Assembly: GCA_013396635.1 (NCBI GenBank)
Contig: WBMW01000162.1
Location: forward strand, 251,803-315,802
Reading direction: 5' to 3'
Source: Penelope pileata
Taxonomy: Eukaryota > Chordata > Aves > Galliformes > Cracidae
DNA length: 64,000 bases
Made by a program: the position numbers and the translations under genes. Under the pieces are notes generated by a model, which did no database searches, was not told the DNA's origin, and was given only the letters and a program-made list of their open reading frames with translations. Positions 1 through 11,690 of the stretch are shown here, one piece after another. How positions within the stretch are numbered: position 1 is the first letter of the stretch; each line of letters begins with the position of its first letter.

Positions 1-3000
1 TTAATTTTCCATAGCAGTTGATTTTCCACAGTTTTCTCAGTTTAAATTAAGCAGTAAGAGCTGCTGTTTCTTCTTAAATAAATTTCCTTTCCACAAAAAT
101 ACATGCCTCTAGCTATGTCAATTTTCCCGTTTGATTAAAGTGCCAGCAGGCAATTAATAACTTAATGCATTTTAAAGTACTTTTGGAAAAGTAATTTGAA
201 TAGCCAAACTTGTATATTTGAATTGATTGTTGCAGAAGATTTAACACACGTTCTTAAATCACAGAACCTTGTAAAGGACAAATGAAGAGTTGCGGGAGAA
301 GTAGGCACCGTCCAGCGCTGTCTCCGAAATGCAGAGGGGTCCCCTAAGACTGCTGCTCTTTGGGAATGCCCCCCTTGTCCTGGAAGGAGCTCAGCCCAGG
401 TTTTTCAGGGCTGTGGGTACAGGGTTGCAGGAGGGTCTCACCGCATTGGCTGAACTCCCTGGAAATTACTTCCTTGGGAAGCTCTCAGGAAGGGAACTGC
501 TCTGATGGGTGTTGTCACTTCTTCACTGCATGGGCTGGGAGATCTCCAGTCCCAGCACGAACTCCCACCCCACCAGGCTTAGTGGTGGGTTCCAGAAGTC
601 CCACTGTGATCGTTCAGAACATCACATTGCCCACACCCATGTCCTTATCCATACCCGTGTCCATACTCATCACCATGCCCACACCCAAACTCACACCAAT
701 ACCCATCCCCATGCCCACTCCCATACCCACACCCTTGTCTTTCCATGGCCTGCACCAATGCTGGGCTCAGCAGCACAACCTCCATATAGCCACCTCCTGC
801 AAATCCAACTCTTCCCTTGCAAAGGAACCAAAACTAAGGCTGGCAGGGACCTCAAAAGGCCACACAATCCGTGTCTGGCCCTCAGGTAAGAGCAGTGATA
901 TCTGAACCAGACAGATCTTTGTCTAACTTCAGCTTTCACTCACACTTTTATCTGCTTTTAAATCAGTCTTGGAACTGGAATGTTCAATACTCATTTATTA
1001 TTTCCTTTAAGACAAGCCATCAACAATTCCATCACACTTCTTCCTTTGCAGAATGTCCTTCCTGCATCACAGCTGGGGGCTGTGGGCTGACACCACCAGA
1101 GGCAGCCATGAATTCCACCTGATGTCCCCATGATCTGGAACGAGATTATTTTTCTCAGTGCTGAGCTGACTCTTCTGACAGTCTCAGTGCTGACTTGGAA
1201 ACAAGTTTGGGGGCTCAGGAGGGGAAGGAGCAGTGATTCATGCCGTGGCTATCAGTGTTTCACACATCTGAGAGCACAGCGTGCCCCTGCTGAGAACTTC
1301 AATTCACTTAGTGCAAGATGAAATGGCAGCTGCGTTGCATTGATTAAAAAATATATATATATAATAATCATGATGAAATAATAGGATTAATGCCAGCTAT
1401 TGCTGTTTCACCAAAAGGTCATTTTGACAGATGTAAGATTTATCAGGAAGAATCAAAATATCAGATTTGCTTTTGATATTTTTAAGGAGAGGGCACTCAG
1501 AAGGAGAAGTGGGGAAGCTGAGCATCCCAGGACTTCTGGACTCTGGCACTGGGCAAGAAGCAGCCCTGGGTCTGCAAACACTGTGCTGGTGAGTTTTCTG
1601 TTGTGTTTTCCAAGAACCTTGAACATGCTGTGTCCCACTGCTGTGATGGGACCATGTTTGGGGACATCACCTTTGGCCTCCCCACATCAACACAGCTCAA
1701 TCCCGTTGGGTTTGTGGCTCTGGATTTTGGGTTCCCCACATCCCAGAGACAGCATTGCCCTTGTCCAGACCCAAAATTCACCTCGAGGGGCCAAACATTG
1801 GAGGAGATGCTTGGTCTGGGTGGATCACATCTGTGCATCACTTGCAAGCAGAGCTCCATTGGAACCAACACACCCCAGGATGGCGAGGGGAGCGAGGGAA
1901 ATTGCTTTGGTTTTGTTTTGCGAATGAAAAGTGCTTTCCAACAGAAGCAAAAAGTGGCTCTGGCTTTGGCATTGGTGGCTGAAGTGAGGATCAAACGCAC
2001 ACCCAGGCCGTGGGACACCAGCCTGTCCCCAACCATGAGAAGCAATCCGAAGGAACCAGGCAAAACCCCCAAATCTCAAAATAATGAAGATATCCCAGTA
2101 AACAGACCGATGAGCACCACGAAGACAAGGTAACTCTGATCTCAGCTGGCTCAAAGCATCCATTAATGGGGGATTAGTGTGAGGGAAGTACACAGGTAGT
2201 CAATAGGAAGTGAAAACACTGCAGTGCTGAGAAATAGCACAGCCCAGCACCGGGCTGGGAGGAGAGGTGGGTGAGTTATCATAGGGGAGACTCCAGAAAT
2301 CCATCGGATGGAAAACAAGTGCTGCAAAGTCCATCTTTCTACAGTACCTGGGTTCACAGCAACCCAATGGCTTGCAGCTCTCGGTCCAAGAGAAATGGTC
2401 CTGGGCTTCCCCTGAGCACACTCATCCCCCTCGTGTGCTGAGTATCACCATAATGCCTTAAATACAGAGAAATCTTCATTTTTGGGGGCCACATGGCCCT
2501 TCACACGGTCCTTCGGATGCCCTGGTAACAAACACAGGAATAGAAAAGAAGTGAGATGGATTGTGTTCTCCCCACTGCTCCTTTCCAGCTAGACTGAGCA
2601 GGTCCAAACCCGTTCTTTCCCTAAATTCAATTGCAAAGAGTTATTCTCTGAAAGGCATTGGTGGATTGCGGAGTATTTCTTGAAAAGCAGGGCTGGAGAA
2701 AGTGCTGTGTAATTAAGCATGCAGAGAGTGTAGCGTGTGGGTGACACATTCATCCGGAGCAATGCATGCATTTGCCTCTCCATCATTTGGAGATTGTAGG
2801 GGTGACCAGAGCCCTGGGGGCTGCAGCAGGGGCTGCCCCCAAACCAGGAGGCACAGCCCCAGGGCACCATGAGCCCAAGGCAGCAGGAGGGGGAGCAGCT
2901 CTGTTCCCCTCCAGGGAGGAGGCACTTGGCTGTGGGGTGCCTGGCTGTGTTGGAAACGGGGCCAGCCTCTAAATAGGGGCTTAATCCGAGTTAAAATTAA

Positions 3001-6000
3001 ATGGGCTTAATCTGGGCTTAATCTGAAATAATACCTCCGGTGTTTGGAGCACTGGTACTTCCCCAAAGGGCTGGCAGTGATGCTGGAGATGCGCAGCATC
3101 CGTCCCGCTGCAGGTGGTCCTGCTCCCAGCCTGGCCATCAGCCGTGGACGGGGCACCTCTCGGTGCCACCTGCAGAAATCGGTGAGTTTGAGTGCTTGCA
3201 GACTCATGAGCTGCCCATGTCTGTGTCACTTCCTGCTGCAGTCAGTGGCAGGTCCAGACTGAGCAATGAAGCTGCAGGCAGCACTTGGCTGGGGATCCAA
3301 CAGTTGGAAATGCACGGATCCAGCACCTGGAGGTGATACGTGGATCCAGCACACAGAGGTGATGCAGCTATTTCTGCCATCTCATGGAATATTTCTCTTC
3401 TCTCACTGTCAAATCCCACCCTTAGGGTGCCCCATGTCACAACCAATGGCCAGGACAACGGCCCAAACCTGCAGAACACAAAGAACATTGACATCCCTGC
3501 AGCCCTGCTGAGGACCATCCCAAACATCCACCAGTGAGGGCAGGGGTTCTGCCCAAGCTCTGTGCTGGGCTTTGTGCCCCCAGCTCCCAACAAAAGTGGT
3601 CCCATACGGATGTCCTCAATCCTGCTGTGACACATTTAGGTAAGCATCGCTCCTACTGCTCCGACAGCTCCCATGGAAAGGGAAGTTATACAACTTTGCA
3701 TTCCTTTTTGTTTGGTGCTTGGCGAGCAAATGCACGCTCCCTGGAAAATAATAGATATTGTCTGGAGGATTTATGTATTGCCAGCTGCAATTTATGAGAT
3801 TCTACAAGCTCTGCTGGTAGCTTTGTATACTGGAGGTTTCATTTGAGTGTCATCAGCCACAGATTATGACTGCGAGGGGTGCCTCTCTTTAATCTCATTT
3901 TTGAAGGAATTAATGTTATTAGTTTTGATGAATTAATGGTATTTAGGTGTGCAAGGTTAGCATGAATTAATGTCCACCTATTTCTGTTGTGTGGCTGACT
4001 ATTGTAAAAGGACTCTGGTAAGCAATCTTTACAAAGTCTCTCTTTTTTTTTTTCTTCCTCTTCATTCTTTTGTAACGCTCTCTTAGGAGCTTAAAAATAA
4101 TGTTTGGGATTTGTTTCTTTTTCAGTAGAAAGAAATACTGTCTGCGTTCCCCTGGGCAGAGCTGATATTAACTTAGCCACGCTACGTCACCGCAGGCTGA
4201 CGGGCAATGGGAGCCCCACTGATGCCCTCAGCTTTACCAGGGTGCAGGTGCAGCAATAGTTCGTGGCACAGTTCAGCTTTCTTGAGCTGAGCAGGACGGC
4301 TGTGGTTGTCTGCTGGGCTTGCTGCCAGCCTGGCCACCCCATGGAAGGGACTGGGGAACAAACCCATGCTTATTGGTTATTTCTTGCATGTGCCAACGGC
4401 AGCAATGGGTTGGCGGCCATGTGTCCTTCAGCAGACGCTGGAAAAGCACCGAGCCATTGCTCTGAACAGAATCGCCCAGCTCTGGAAATTAGAAATATTC
4501 ATTTTTCCAGACTGAACGTTTTCAATTGAATCTGGTCAGTAATGTCCATCAGATCAAAGATACCTAACATTCACCTGGGCTTAGGCAGAATCGCAGACCC
4601 CTGAAGTCTTTTTTTCCTGGCCTATACAAGTCTATCACTTTCCACCTCTTCTCACAAGAGAGATCCCCAAACCTGATGCTGCTCCCTGTGCTGGTTGCGC
4701 ACATACAGTCTCTTTGAGGTCCCCTACAGGAAAAGATGAACAAGGAGGACATGTGAGGCCTACAATGGGAAATTTCAGTACTGCCACCATCACCGCTCAC
4801 ATCAGCACCCATCTTGGGGCCTGGTGGAGGGCACCCACGGGACCTGAGTATGAGGAGAAAACTGGGGATGTTGTGGGATGCTACAGGATGAGGCTGAGCA
4901 GAGACAGACGTCAAAGCAATCTGGCTTCCCCATGATGGTGGGGAGCTAGAATGGGCTCTATGAGAAGATGGCGTGGCCAACTGCCTTCAGCCCTTCTCGG
5001 ACAGCATGCATTGATCTCCATTGGTGTTTCTCTCTTTCCAGAAAATGAAATCTGCAATTTCAATGAAAACTGGAGCCCTGCTCTTCAGAGAGCTCAAATC
5101 CACCTGTCCAGTGGATGGAGACAGCAGAGAGGCTGGCAAAGCTGATATCAGTGATCGACTTCATACTCATGAACTGTTCCGCTTGTTTGAGGTGTCTCTC
5201 TACATTATCATTGTTTTTGTGGTGGGGAACAAAAATTCATCACTGACATTGCAGATTTAATGACCAAAATGTTGAGGCATTTGTTTCGAGCTCAGTGCCT
5301 CACAGGAGGCAATGCAGGTGTCACGAGATACTTGGTAATATCCAAAACCATTTACCAGGGAACCACCTGTATTACATGATAGGTTTCTTCCTCTGGTATA
5401 GGTATATTTAAGAATAACTAAAAGACTTTGTAAAACTGCCTTGAGCTGTTCTTTAAGTTAATTATCACTTCTTTTGGTACTATGAATGGCTGTTCAATGA
5501 CACTGTCAGTGAGTGGAATGAACCAAATTACTTTAATTATGGAGTAATTGCACAGAGTGATGGTAATTAAATCTTGATCAGTTTAAGTGAGTGAATTAAT
5601 TGCTCCAACTTGGAATGCACACCGCAGCAAGAGGAGTTGTTTTGTAGTTTAATTAACACCAGCCACTAAATTCTTATCATATCTAAAATGCAGACAATTA
5701 ATGAGTTTGATTCTGCTCTCACCTTAATAGGAACTAGGACAGAATGCATGCTGAGAAAGGTAGCCGTGGTAGCAAAATGACAGAAAATTTAATATTCCTG
5801 TCAGTTGTAGAGATGTATTAGTTGCACTCTCTGCTTTGCCTTCCAGTGAAATGTGCAAATAGAAATATTTCCATATAATTAGCTTCTGGCCCCATTTTGT
5901 TTCAATACTCGCTGATCTGCTAAACAGGAGACGTTTCCAAACTTGTTAATGTTTTAAACTTCTTCTGCCTGTGTTTGCAGATGATTTTCAGCCTCTTCTC

Positions 6001-9000
6001 CCAGAATTGTCCAGCATTCTCCTGGTGGGACCCACACTTGGCTGACAGGCTCATGCCCACCTCCTTCCCTGCACTGTACGTAAAGCAGTTGCAATAATTT
6101 TGCTGTGTGAGGAGTGCTCCTTAATGACATGGCCACCTTCTGCCCCATGTGACAGCCTTAAAAATTGCCTTGCCTCATAGGCTGCTCTTCTTTTCCCTCC
6201 TACCATGGTAGGGACAGATGCAGCAGACCTTCCCAAAGGGAGATTGGGTTGGAGGAGGATCTGGATGCCTCTCTTCCCCAATGAGAAAGGCAGGGGCTGG
6301 AGGAGACCACAGTCGTAGAAAGAGAGGGACCCAACGAGGACACTTGCCTTGCACGCACCTCTGTGCAGAGGGCATCAGGTCACCCTGCCCTCAGCTTGGG
6401 ATCTCCCTCCATCCCTGCCCTGTGTGTTATTTGCAGGGCATTTTTGGCTTTATCTGCGCATTTATGTATTGGTCATGGCTTCCACGAGGCCACTCTGATT
6501 GATGCTGTAGACAAGACTTTGCAGGATTAGACACATACATCAATGTGACAGCCAGGACGCTGAACCAAACCAGAAAAAAGGCTAAAAAGAAGACAAATGA
6601 GGAATTCAAGACCTGGTCCTTGAGTCTGAGGGTGGTGTTTCAATGCTCTTACCTGCGTTGCAATGAAAATGTATTTTAATCAGTTTGTCTCTATGGCCTG
6701 TCAATTAAAATGCATGGTAATTTAATTGCATGGTTTTACCTGTCATTATTGAACCACTTGCTTTCCTTTCAGATGGGCATCTTGGTTGCCTTGGGGCATC
6801 TCACCACCAGCCCCACTCTGCCTGCACAGGGAGGAGATATTGCATGGAGGTGGAGAAGCTGAAAATCAAGCCTGCAGTTGCTTGCTGTACAGGAAATGCT
6901 ACTTAAGAGACACTTGAATATAAAGAAGAAATTTTCCAGCAGATGATGCAACCGTGAGTTCAAAGCAGTAAATTTAACTTACGTCACAGAGGAGGTAAGA
7001 GTTGGGGAAGAGTCTTGGAATGATACCAAACAACACAGGTGGCTTAAAGGTGCTTTTAAACAATAAAACACACACCTGCCAGATCCACACATGCACATAA
7101 CAGAGAGCTGCATCCTCCCCTATCAGTGCGATGAGGCACTAATTTACTCTGCAGAGAAGCTGGTGGAGGTGTGATCCCGAGCTGAGGCTGCCATCTGCGA
7201 CTTCATTCCCATCCGATGGCTCCTGGTGGACCTCTCTAAGGCAGAGGGAATGCCATTGCTGGAGTCACATGGAAATTCAAGAGGGTTTCAAGTACTTAAT
7301 TGGAAATTGCACTCGTGAAGCTCTGAACTTAATTTTGGCCAAATACAGTATCTTCCAAATATGGGGAAAGTGTACATCGGGGTCAGGTCAAATGGCTTAG
7401 CCTGACCGATACCACGTGTTTGTCACTACTGAAAGACTTGGCCATTCACTGGGAAAAGCATCCAGCAGCCTCCATTTAGCTTCTTTATTTCTTTTTATCT
7501 TTTATTTTTATTTTTTCCCAACTGCGTTTCTTCAAAACTTTTAGAGCTGTTGTGTTTTCTCTTATCTGCCAGCAGCATTCTGCCCAGGCTTGCTCTTGCT
7601 CCAATATTTCCCATCTTGATGGGACATTGGTGGCATTCCCCACGCTCCCACCTCCCCACTCGGCTGCGTGCCTTGGGGACGGGCACAGCTACCAGAGCTA
7701 ATTCCCTGCTGAGTGATGCCTCCCCTGATTGGAATTGCCATCAGCAGGACATGGTCTTTTGGAAACGAAAGAAAGAACCTGCCGAATTAGATGTATTTCC
7801 CCATCCATTTGTAAGATTTCACGGAGTTAATTCAAATTCATGGCTCCTGTGGCTGCCATGACAAAATCATAGCCTTATAGATGGCCAAAGAATTCCCATT
7901 TGTAGGGATTTTTGGTCCCCTGAGGCCCCGGATCAGCTTCTGCTAAGGACAGGAGCCACAGAAGGGTTTTAGAGAGCAGCTCCCTCCTGTCTCCTACCAC
8001 CACCAAAGACACAAACAAATTCCCTTTTTTTTTTTTTTTTTTCAAAGCCTTATCTTATTGTTTTACAGAAATAACTTGGCCACACAGTGGAGGCTCACTG
8101 TCTAACATTACAGCTCTTTATTTTACTTTTTTTCTTCCTTTTATAGTGACTTTGCTCATGAACAGTGAAGTCTCATTAGGGCATGACATTTGACAGGCTC
8201 AAATAAGTTGGAAAGCAGTTGCATCCTGAGGATGTTTGAAGGTAAAAGGAATTAGGTGAGTTCTGTTGGGAACATTTCTTGCTTGCCCTTGACTGAAAGG
8301 TGCTGCTGTTTCCTTTTTGTGGTACTTTGATCACCAAAGGACTTGTAGCAGCCTTGGGATGTCAGCAGCACCAGCACTTTATTTCCATACTGGCACGTGT
8401 TGCTTGTTGGCTGGGAAATGCCAAATCACTTTGTTCCTCATTTCCCTGGAGTTGGTTAAAACCCCAAATTCTGATTCTCATCTATCTGTCTGTACCTCCA
8501 GAGATGGAGAGTCCCTATAAGGAACTGTGCATGAATGGCTCTAATCCCATGCAGCCGCGGCGAGCTTTTCCTTCATTTGCTGAATGTATGAAATCCATAT
8601 GTCATCAATCCCTTTCTGGTGGCTGTCGCCTGTTTCTGAAGCTTAAGTCCCTGGCATGAGGCTGGGAGCACAAGGGCCAAGCCCTGGAGCTTGCCAGTGC
8701 AGGCTTCCACCTCCTGCTCCGTCCGCTGCAGCTGGGTCACTGCCTGGCCTCCAGCATCATCAGATGATGAAAAACTGTTTCTGCCAAATTTATGGGTCCT
8801 GGGAAACATCAGCCCTTTAGGGACATCATCTCTGTGACAGCACCTGCTTTGGGCTTTCCAAATCACTCTGGGCAAAGGACATGGGGAAATGGGACCCTTT
8901 TTGAGAACAACTCAACCTTCTACAGTGGGAATGAGACAATAAATGGGGCCAAAGAGGGGAAAAGGGAATGAAAGCCAGCAAGGGCTGGTGGTCAGGGTGG

Positions 9001-10029
9001 GGGGAGAGCTCCATGGGGTCAGAGCCCTTCTCCCTTTAGCTTTGGGAGATTTGGGTAGCTTACTTTATTTCAGTCCCTTACGACACATTTACATAAAGCT
9101 GCTTTGGGCTGAGTGCTTCTTAGTGCTGGTCTCTGCTCTATTTAAACATAAATGTTTTAAAGTGCACAGAGAGGTCTTTAACAGGAAAAAAACGGCATGT
9201 GAATTACATTTATTTCTTGTTTACCCACACAGCTCCAGCCGACACTTATCAACAGATTAACTTTCACTAAAGTTTCTATGTAATATGTTTAAAAAAAAAA
9301 CACTTGAAGTGCAGATTCTATTAGTTCCTGACCTTATGTTTTAAGAGGAAGAAAGTGGCTTTACACTCCATGAAATGTGTTAATGCATGGATAGAAGCCC
9401 TCTTATCCTCCTGCTTACATTAGGTCCAATCAGGAGAATGGATTATGTATTTAATAATCTGACATTAGTCTTAAAAGTAATATTTAAGGCATTAGTCTCC
9501 ATAACTAGTGCAGCGCGTTCAAAGCTTTCACTTTGTGTGTGTGCATGCACGGGTGCGTTAAAACATATGTTTATGGAACAATGCATTAGCCCAAACTGCC
9601 CAAATATATGGGGATAAATTGGGGCAGCAGATTACTGCTGACATCACTTTTTCATTTAAAGGCAGAGGGAAGATTTGATGGCCATTATAAAACTGCTTAT
9701 GGAGGGCAGGGATTAGAGGCTGTTGGAAACGGGAGGTCTCCCTCTCCTCCCAGCCTTGGTCTCCTGGAGCTCCGTGGACTTGAGGAGCAGATGCTGCTTT
9801 ATGGGGTGGAATAAGGCCAAAGCCAACACGTGTTGGCACTGGACATATGTCCAGGTCATCTGTTACGTATGTGGCTGGACTGCCCTCTTTGTCACAGTCC
9901 CTTGGCAACGTTGCACAGGACAGGAGAAGAAACACGGGGTCTCTATCCCAGAAACCAAATGCATTGATAAAAAAAAAGCCAAACGGTCCCTGCTGGTCTG
10001 GGAATTGAAGTATCTTGGTGCTGAAACCC
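1..10029. other. Gene-free upstream flank
   Basis: No exon-like ORF, RNA gene or transposon was recognised apart from the simple repeat at 626-735. AT-rich stretches at 1-290, 3840-4140, 5260-5960 and 6640-7080 are rich in TAATTA/ATTAAT motifs and look like candidate conserved noncoding DNA. GC-rich parts (2780-3600, 8640-9020) show no coding signal. Confidence 0.6.
626..735. repeat. Degenerate CCCAYACCCATG-type simple repeat
   Basis: Imperfect hexamer/dodecamer array of CCCACACCCATG, CCATACCCGTG and CCCATCCCCATG units. It is an old simple repeat; the overlapping ORFs on both strands are by-products of its period. Confidence 0.85.
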
Positions 10030-10198
10030 ACTGGTTGGACCCAGGTTGGATGGGATCTGGGCAACCTGATCCAGTGGCTGGCAATCCTGCCCATAGCAGA
10101 GGGTTGGAACTGGATGATATTTAAGGTCCTTTCCAACCCAAAACATTCTATGATTCTACAACTCTACAATTCTATGATTGATTCTATGATTCTATGAC
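10030..10198 (+). repeat. CR1 LINE, 3' end
   Basis: Contains GGCAACCTGATCCAGTGG, TTGGAACTGGATGATATTTA, AGGTCCTTTCCAACCC and a tail of ATTCTATG-like octamers. This is the typical 3' end of a 5'-truncated CR1 in forward orientation. Confidence 0.9.
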
Positions 10199-11444
10199 CC
10201 TCTCTTGGACTGTTTGTCCGTGTGTAGCTGGGGAACATTTAAGCCAACTCAAGCCCTAGTGTTCCCTGCGTCCCCTGGAAAAGGCAAAAAGGAGCTAGAA
10301 GAGAAATAGGGGATGTTACGAGGAGAAAGAAATGGGTGAGGCCATCACCATGCAGCAAGAGCTGCCAGCCCAGGCACATTTCCCCAGTGTTTCATTGCCT
10401 TCCCTCAGGGCCTCACCTTGCTGCTAGGTGTAGTTGATCTAATTGCAGCTTTTAGCACTTCAGGCTCACTTTGCCTTCCTCTGCTCAATTAAATCAGTGT
10501 GCCACCGTCAGAAATCTTCTCCTCATGTGGTACTTACAGACCGTGGTCAACTTACCGCCTACCCTTCTCTCTGCTAAGCTGCAGATTGCTAAATGTAACA
10601 GCTGAGGGTTGGGTTATTTTGCACCCCTACCGCTGCTTGCAGCAATTTTCAGACCTCCCCTGTGTTGTAACAAGTCTCCTCGGGATGCCTGCCCCGAGCC
10701 TGGCTCTCCAGCAGTGCTGCACAGGGACGCAGCTCCGCACCTGCTATCTCTTGGGGCAGATGTTCTCGCTGTCTGCATGAAGTTGATGCCAAAATGTTTC
10801 ACTCTCCATCCTCAGAGCATCCTCTATTTTCACACCTCCTGCTCCGAACCCCTCTGAGAGCAATCCTCCTGCACTGCAGCGAGCCGCTGGCTTTTGCTCA
10901 ACCACCAGCAAACAATGCTGTCCTTGCAGCACGTGCAGTAACATCGCTCTGCGGCAGAAGGGCAATCCACATGCTGTCCAGCCACCACACCTGCCCTCTT
11001 GGACTGAATTCCCCAGCTGGCTTTTGCTTGTAGCAGGTCCTGGGCTGGGAGAGCAGCTTGGAAACACACTCATTGCATGCACAGGAGCAAGGAGTGGAGA
11101 TGGGCAGCAGGGTTTTTTGATTGCAGCTGAGGGAATTTGGCTCTTTATTTTAATTCTGTGATGGGAGAAACTCGAGCGAGCCAAAGGAGGCAGGCGACAG
11201 GGTGTCCCCCACCACACTGGATTGCTGACGCATCATGTCTGGAGCATGGGGTGAATGTGCCAGCTCGAGGCAGCCACCCTGTTGTTCCATCTGGGCTGGA
11301 TGGATGATTTGGGGGCCTTACTGGCAGCCCCTCAGCGGTGGGATTTTGGACAAGGCAAGGGAAGAAAGTGTCAGGTTATGCGAGGCTGAGGGTGTTTAGC
11401 AGAAAGCTGCCTTCCCCCAAAACCCTGTGGAGATGGGAGATCGT

Positions 11445-11498
11445 GAATCAGAATGGATTGGGTTGGAAGGGACCTCAGAGATCATCTAGTTCCAACCT
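11445..11498 (-). repeat. CR1 LINE fragment, 3' terminal part
   Basis: GAATCAGAATGGATTGGGTT, GGAAGGGACCTCAGAGATCA and TCCAACC read as the reverse complement of a CR1 3' end. The copy stops after about 54 bases and a second CR1 end in the same orientation begins 20 bases later. Confidence 0.8.
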
Positions 11499-11517
11499 TG
11501 TGTCACGGAGATGGACG

Positions 11518-11690
11518 ATCATAGAATTGTTTGAACTGGAAGAAATCTTTAAAGGTCACCTGGCCCAACTCCCCTGCAATGAACAGGGACATGTACAGCT
11601 GGATCAGGGTGCTCAGAGCCCCATCCAGCCTGACCCTGAATGTCTCCAGGAATGGGGATGTGAGCCCGACGATGCCTCCATTCTGCTTGT
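11518..11690 (-). repeat. CR1 LINE, 3' end
   Basis: CATAGAATTGTTTGAACTGG, then GGTCACCTGGCCCAACTCCC, a GAACAGGGACATGTACAGCT block and CCCTGAATGTCTCCAGG. This is the reverse complement of a CR1 3' end. Its closest match in the window is the copy at 13958. Confidence 0.88.

Noticed and set aside
360..939. Open frames of 126-181 residues near the left end
   Set aside because: Caused by the CCCAYACCC simple repeat; both strands are open, and there are no splice or family signals.
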